DNA of 26,687 bases, from positions 1 through 26,687 of the forward strand of contig JAIVFU010000088.1 of NCBI GenBank assembly GCA_020829485.1, given 5' to 3'. Positions 22,843-26,687 of the stretch are shown one piece after another. The DNA is from Nostoc sp. CHAB 5834 (lineage in GTDB: Bacteria; Cyanobacteriota; Cyanobacteriia; Cyanobacteriales; Nostocaceae). The notes beneath the pieces were generated by a model. It saw only the letters and a list, made by a program, of their open reading frames with translations, was not told the DNA's origin and searched no databases. A program made the translations under genes and the position numbers. Every line of letters begins with the position of its first letter. The first letter of the stretch is position 1.

Positions 22843-24489
22843 ATGTTCCTCACCCAAACTGTTCCCCGTCAACGAGAAATCCTTGAAGTCTTCCTTCGCA
22901 ATGGCTGGGACTATATGCGAAGGTTACTTACTGGTGGCAAAGCTGATGAACCCCAGCTACCTACACCTGCGGTTTTAAAAAATATCCTGGTAGACTTGGG
23001 GCCAGTTTACGTTAAACTTGGTCAGCTACTTTCTACCCGTCCAGATTTACTAAGCGCCGCCTATATTGAGGAACTATCAACTTTACAAGACGAAGTACCG
23101 CCAGTTCCTTGGTCAGAGATAGAAATAATCCTCCGTAAAGAATTAAAACGTCCACTAACAGAAACCTTCAGCACAGTTAACCCGATCCCAGTAGCAGCAG
23201 GATCAATTGCTCAGACACATCGCGCTACATTAGCAGACGGTCGAGAAGTTGCTCTGAAAGTGCAACGTCCGGGAATTGATTTGACTATTGCCCAAGATAT
23301 TGCTTTAATTCAAGGTATTGCCGATTTAGTGGCGCGGACTGAGTTTGGGCAAACTTACGAAATCAAATCCATCGCTGAAGAATTTACTAAAGCTCTAGAA
23401 GCCGAGTTAGATTTTACACGGGAAGCGGGTTTTACAGACCAACTGCGGCGCAACTTATCTAAAAGTCGCTGGTATGATCCCACACAAATAGTGGTTGCGG
23501 AAATTAACTGGGAATTGACCACAGCAAAATTACTGGTGATGGAATGGCTGGATGGAGTGCCGTTCTTGTCGGCGGATTTGGATAATGACCCCAACGTTAA
23601 AGACCCTGCCGAAAAGCGTAAAGAAATAACTACTTTGTTATTTCGGGTATTTTTCCAGCAACTATATATTGATGGCTTTTTTCACGCTGATCCCCATCCG
23701 GGAAACTTGTTTTATCTCAAAGATGGTCGTGTTGCCCTCTTAGACTGTGGCATGGTGGGAAGACTTGATCCCCGCACACAGCAGATATTAACAGAGATGT
23801 TGTTAGCGATCGTTGATTTAGATGCTCAAAGATGCGCTCAATTAACTTTGCAGCTATCAGATTCTGCTCAACCAGTAATTTTATCACGGTTAGAAAATGA
23901 TTACGATCGCATGTTGCGAAAGTATCACAATGTCAGCCTAACAGAAATAAACTTCAGTCAGATAATTTATGAAGTTTTACAAGTTGCCCGCAACAACAAA
24001 ATTAGATTACCTAGTAATATGGGTTTGTATGCCAAAACCCTAGCGAATTTAGAGGGTGTAGCACGGACATTTAACCCAGAACTTAACTTTTTTGATGAAG
24101 TTAAACCATTAATTACAGATTTGTTTCGTCGGCAATTACTGGGCGATAATCCAGTGCGATCGCTATTACGGACAGCCTTAGATATTAAAAGTCTGTCTCT
24201 CCAATCTCCCCGCCAAATCGAACTGTTATTAGACCGAGTTACTTCGGAAACCTTACAGTGGAATTTATCGCTGCGGGGGTTAGATGGTGTGCGGCGCACT
24301 ATGGACGATGCAGCAAACCGACTATCCTTTAGTATATTAGTGGGTTCACTGATTATGGGTGCAGCAATTATTTCCACCAGAGCGCAGACAACACAGTTAT
24401 CTTTTTTAAGCACCACCCTGTTTGCAGTCGCTAGTTTATTGGGTTTGTGGTTAATTATTAGTACATTGCGATCGGGACGTTTACGGTAA
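22843..24489 (+). CDS. ABC1/AarF/UbiB-family atypical kinase
   Basis: The 548-residue membrane-associated protein belongs to the ABC1 (AarF/UbiB/COQ8) family, linked to quinone synthesis and, in chloroplasts, plastoglobule lipid metabolism. The family-specific KxGQ motif is VYVKLGQLLSTRPDLL (Lys58-Gln61), and the alanine-rich nucleotide loop is AAGSIAQTHRA (118-128). ALKVQRPG holds the ATP-binding Lys139, LEAELDFTREA follows, the catalytic loop is HADPHPGNLF (281-290), and the metal site is LLDCGMVGRL with Asp301 in place of DFG. Two membrane helices close the protein (about 495-545). Length and motifs are normal. The start at 22843 directly follows a heptamer repeat with no Shine-Dalgarno. 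The ABC exporter genes follow after about 100 bases on the same strand. Confidence 0.92.
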   Translation: MFLTQTVPRQREILEVFLRNGWDYMRRLLTGGKADEPQLPTPAVLKNILVDLGPVYVKLGQLLSTRPDLLSAAYIEELSTLQDEVPPVPWSEIEIILRKELKRPLTETFSTVNPIPVAAGSIAQTHRATLADGREVALKVQRPGIDLTIAQDIALIQGIADLVARTEFGQTYEIKSIAEEFTKALEAELDFTREAGFTDQLRRNLSKSRWYDPTQIVVAEINWELTTAKLLVMEWLDGVPFLSADLDNDPNVKDPAEKRKEITTLLFRVFFQQLYIDGFFHADPHPGNLFYLKDGRVALLDCGMVGRLDPRTQQILTEMLLAIVDLDAQRCAQLTLQLSDSAQPVILSRLENDYDRMLRKYHNVSLTEINFSQIIYEVLQVARNNKIRLPSNMGLYAKTLANLEGVARTFNPELNFFDEVKPLITDLFRRQLLGDNPVRSLLRTALDIKSLSLQSPRQIELLLDRVTSETLQWNLSLRGLDGVRRTMDDAANRLSFSILVGSLIMGAAIISTRAQTTQLSFLSTTLFAVASLLGLWLIISTLRSGRLR

Positions 24490-24590
24490 AACCATTTTAG
24501 ATTTTGAATTTTGGATTTTGGATTGAAGGAAAAAGCGTTCGACTGAGCGCTCATGCCGAAGTCTAAAATTTAATTTCTAACATAAAAAAT

Positions 24591-25574
24591 ATGTCAATCA
24601 TCATTGCTGAAAACCTGAGTAAATCCTATCCAGTGGCAGTTAAAAGTCCGGGTATTAAAGGTACAATCAACCACTTTTTTCGCCGCACCTACCGCTCAAT
24701 TAAAGCAGTTCAGGATGTTTCCTTTGAAATTGCCCCTGGTGAAGTAGTGGGGTTTTTGGGCCCAAATGGTGCTGGTAAAACTACCACACTCAAAATGCTC
24801 ACGGGGCTGATTCATCCCTCTAGCGGTACAGTTCAAGTAGCTGGACAAATTCCGTTTCAGCGCAAAGAAGCATTTTTGCAAAAAATTACCTTGGTAATGG
24901 GGCAAAAGCAGCAGTTAATTTGGGACTTGCCAGCGCTGGATTCTTTGAGAATTAATGCTGCTGTATACAACATCTCTGATAAAGAGTTCCAACGGCGGGT
25001 GGGAGAACTAACAGAGATGCTTTCCTTAGAAGGCAAGCTTACCCAGCCAGTACGGAAGCTTTCTTTGGGTGAACGGATGAAGGCAGAATTGCTAGCAGCA
25101 CTTTTGCACCGTCCCCACGTATTATTCCTAGATGAACCAACGCTGGGACTAGATGTAAATGCTCAGGTAGCGGTGCGCGATTTTTTGCGCGACTACAATC
25201 AGCGTTATCAAGCTACAGTGCTGTTGACGAGTCATTACATGGCTGATATCACAGCTTTGTGCCAACGAGTGCTGTTGATTCACCAGGGAAGCTTGATGTA
25301 TGACGGTAGTTTAGATGGACTACTAGAACGTTTTGCCCCATACCGAGAAGTCCACATAGAGTTAGCCCAACCTCTACCGATAGAAAAACTTATGACCTAT
25401 GGTGATGTGCAACACTTAGAAGGGCGATCGGTGCATTTTATGGTATCTAGAGAGGCGCTCACCCGCACCGTTTCTCAGATTTTGACAGATTTGGAGGTAA
25501 TTGATTTAACAGTTACTGAGCCGCCTGTAGAAGAAGTGATTGGACGAGTATTTCAGGCGGGTGTCGTGTTGTAG
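24591..25574 (+). CDS. ABC-2-type exporter, ATP-binding protein
   Basis: This is the nucleotide-binding subunit of an ABC-2-type exporter, acting at the inner face of the membrane. It shows Walker A GPNGAGKTTT (57-66), a Q loop near Gln105-108 (VMGQKQQLIWDL), signature LSLGERMKAE (157-166), Walker B VLFLDEPTLGLD (177-188) and switch His215 in LLTSHYMAD. The N-terminus has an extra stretch (SPGIKGTINHFFRRTYRSIK) between the first strand and 'AVQDVSFEI', as in the ATPases that pair with ABC2_membrane_6 (DUF990) permeases. A C-terminal extension (about 235-327) probably contacts its partners. The permease gene follows after 61 bases. The substrate is unknown. No Shine-Dalgarno precedes the ATG. 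Confidence 0.92.
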   Translation: MSIIIAENLSKSYPVAVKSPGIKGTINHFFRRTYRSIKAVQDVSFEIAPGEVVGFLGPNGAGKTTTLKMLTGLIHPSSGTVQVAGQIPFQRKEAFLQKITLVMGQKQQLIWDLPALDSLRINAAVYNISDKEFQRRVGELTEMLSLEGKLTQPVRKLSLGERMKAELLAALLHRPHVLFLDEPTLGLDVNAQVAVRDFLRDYNQRYQATVLLTSHYMADITALCQRVLLIHQGSLMYDGSLDGLLERFAPYREVHIELAQPLPIEKLMTYGDVQHLEGRSVHFMVSREALTRTVSQILTDLEVIDLTVTEPPVEEVIGRVFQAGVVL

Positions 25575-25594
25575 AGACGCGATTAATCGCGTCT
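25575..25594. repeat. 20-bp perfect palindrome between the ABC exporter genes
   Basis: AGACGCGATTAATCGCGTCT begins at the base after the TAG stop codon of the ATPase gene and is a perfect palindrome. It shares the GAGACGCG half-site with the repeat at 7820-7894. It may attenuate transcription or protect mRNA ends inside the operon; this is inference. Confidence 0.75.
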
Positions 25595-25635
25595 GTGGAG
25601 AATTCAGGGTAATTTTTGTCGCAGGAAGTGAAGAA

Positions 25636-26424
25636 ATGAAGCAGATAATCAGAAAAGCCTTAACTTTGCTGTCAGTATACTACGCCTATATGCTTGAGTA
25701 TCGAGCAGAACTAATCTTATGGGTTTTGGCTGGCTCTTTGCCGATTATCCTTATGGGTATCTGGATACAGGCAGCACAAGGCGGGCAGTTTGGGCTATCA
25801 CCTGTGGATTTTGCTCGTTACTTCATCACAGTTTTCATCGTTAGGCAATTAACAGTTGTTTGGGTAATTTGGGACTTTGAAAGAGAGGTGGTGGAAGGCA
25901 AGCTTTCGCCCAAGTTGCTACAACCGCTCGACCCAGTATGGCATCACGTTGCATCGCATATTTCTGAAAGATTTGCTCGGCTAACGTTTGTTTTTTTATT
26001 AGTGGGATTATTTTTTATTCTTTATCCTCAAGCTTTTTGGGTACCAAGTTTGAGTAGGTTTTTGCTGTTTACATTGGCGGCTATGTTAGCTTTTGCTTTG
26101 CGGTTTACGATTCAGTACACCTTTGCCATGTTCGCCTTTTGGACAGAACGGGCTAGCGCCTTAGAAAATTTTTGGTTGTTGTTTTATCTATTTTTATCTG
26201 GTTTGATAGCACCTTTAGAGGTTTTCCCAGAACCTGTGCAGAAAATAGTGATGTTTACACCTTTTCCCTATTTGATTGATTTTCCTGCGAGTATTTTGGT
26301 AGGGCTACCCGTGGATATAGGGCGGGGATTTGGGTCAATGGTAGGATGGATATTAGTGTTTTTGGGTGCGAATCGCTTTCTTTGGCGTGCAGGTTTAAAA
26401 CGCTACTCTGGGATGGGAGCATAA
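25636..26424 (+). CDS. ABC-2-type exporter, permease (ABC2_membrane_6/DUF990 type)
   Basis: The 262-residue membrane protein has six hydrophobic segments (LILWVLAGSLPIILMGIWI, FITVFIVRQLTVVWVIW, FVFLLVGLFFILYP, LLFTLAAMLAFALRF, FWLLFYLFLSGLIAPL, GWILVFLGANRFLW). The conserved WDFEREVVEGKLSPKLLQPL lies in the first cytoplasmic region, and a PLEVFPEPVQKIVMFTPFPY motif precedes the last helix. This is typical of permeases of the ABC2_membrane_6 group. I chose the ATG at 25636 (MKQIIRKALTLL), with AGGA 9 bases upstream; the frame is open back into the ATPase gene, but those residues are not family-like. Such systems usually have two permeases. A second is not visible in the last 260 bases, so it may lie outside the window or be absent. 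Confidence 0.88.
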   Translation: MKQIIRKALTLLSVYYAYMLEYRAELILWVLAGSLPIILMGIWIQAAQGGQFGLSPVDFARYFITVFIVRQLTVVWVIWDFEREVVEGKLSPKLLQPLDPVWHHVASHISERFARLTFVFLLVGLFFILYPQAFWVPSLSRFLLFTLAAMLAFALRFTIQYTFAMFAFWTERASALENFWLLFYLFLSGLIAPLEVFPEPVQKIVMFTPFPYLIDFPASILVGLPVDIGRGFGSMVGWILVFLGANRFLWRAGLKRYSGMGA

Positions 26425-26444
26425 GCGATTTCTACATCGACTTC

Positions 26445-26573
26445 TCAAAGGTTGATAACGCGGTAGTCTTGACGCGCCTGTAAACCTGCAAATTGTGATT
26501 CATAGCTGGTGGGAATTTCAACATCACTTTCTTTGAGGATGTTAACTAGTACCGGAAAAGCAGCAATTCTCAT
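26445..26573 (-). CDS. Small ORF of unknown function, possibly a gene fragment
   Basis: A 42-codon ORF on the minus strand starts at an ATG (26571-26573) and reads MRIAAFPVLVNILKESDVEI, ending DYRVINL. It has balanced, protein-like composition but I do not recognise it. It is convergent with the permease gene and ends 20 bases beyond its stop codon. The rest of the window to 26687 shows nothing else. Confidence 0.3.
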   Translation of the reverse strand: MRIAAFPVLVNILKESDVEIPTSYESQFAGLQARQDYRVINL

Positions 26574-26687
26574 TTTGAAAAAAATCAGAGAAAATTCTGT
26601 TATTTAAATAGAGAACTTGTGTCGAAGCATCATTTGTTGACAGATAATTATCATCCAACTTTGGAGATAGACAGATTTTAAGAAATT

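Overview
The window comes from a filamentous, heterocyst-type cyanobacterium (Nostocales, Nostoc-like). Three things point there: frequent HIP1 octamers (GCGATCGC) inside genes, cyanobacterial versions of most proteins (PAM68, multi-GAF kinase, lumenal pentapeptide protein, ABC1 kinase), and intergenic regions packed with short palindromes, heptamer tandem repeats and MITE-like inverted repeats. I see no phage, plasmid, CRISPR, tRNA or intact insertion-sequence genes.

Layout. Bases 1-260 hold the 5' end of a 16S rRNA gene on the minus strand, with a boxA-like leader motif and a near-consensus promoter. Divergent from it is glyQ (365-1417), whose protein ends in an unusual proline/glutamine-rich linker and one hydrophobic helix. 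A repeat-rich spacer leads to a ComEC-family membrane protein (2079-4433). Next come two broken genes, an AAA-like relic and a frameshifted secreted protein. The rpsO-PAM68 pair and a class I-beta DAHP synthase gene follow. An HtrA/Deg protease (minus) is divergent from an Ap4A-phosphorylase-like gene (plus). From 10.4 to 12.1 kb there are small ORFs, a possible CpcD-like protein, a STAND-ATPase relic and a 244-bp MITE. Then come a small outer-membrane barrel and murJ (both minus), a 1005-residue four-GAF histidine kinase (plus), and more repeats. The last third holds a twice-interrupted membrane-protein gene, a lumenal pentapeptide protein and an LCP-family glycopolymer transferase (all minus). 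These are followed on the plus strand by a mannose-1-phosphate guanylyltransferase with an in-frame repeat insertion, an ABC1/UbiB kinase, and the ATPase and one permease of an ABC-2 exporter.

How the genes fit together. Most are housekeeping: translation (16S, GlyRS alpha, S15), aromatic amino-acid synthesis, and photosystem II assembly (PAM68). Cell-envelope functions are also well represented (MurJ, LCP protein, GDP-mannose synthesis, barrel, HtrA). LCP and manC are divergent neighbours and both plausibly serve cell-surface polysaccharide. I found no evidence for a defence island or a wholly new multigene system. The most unusual items are the putative tail anchor on GlyQ, the repeat that appears to have entered manC in frame, the GAF duplication in the kinase with Cys-His pairs at the place where cyanobacteriochromes bind bilin, and the decaying genes. 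Statements about protein families rest on recognition from memory, not on searches.
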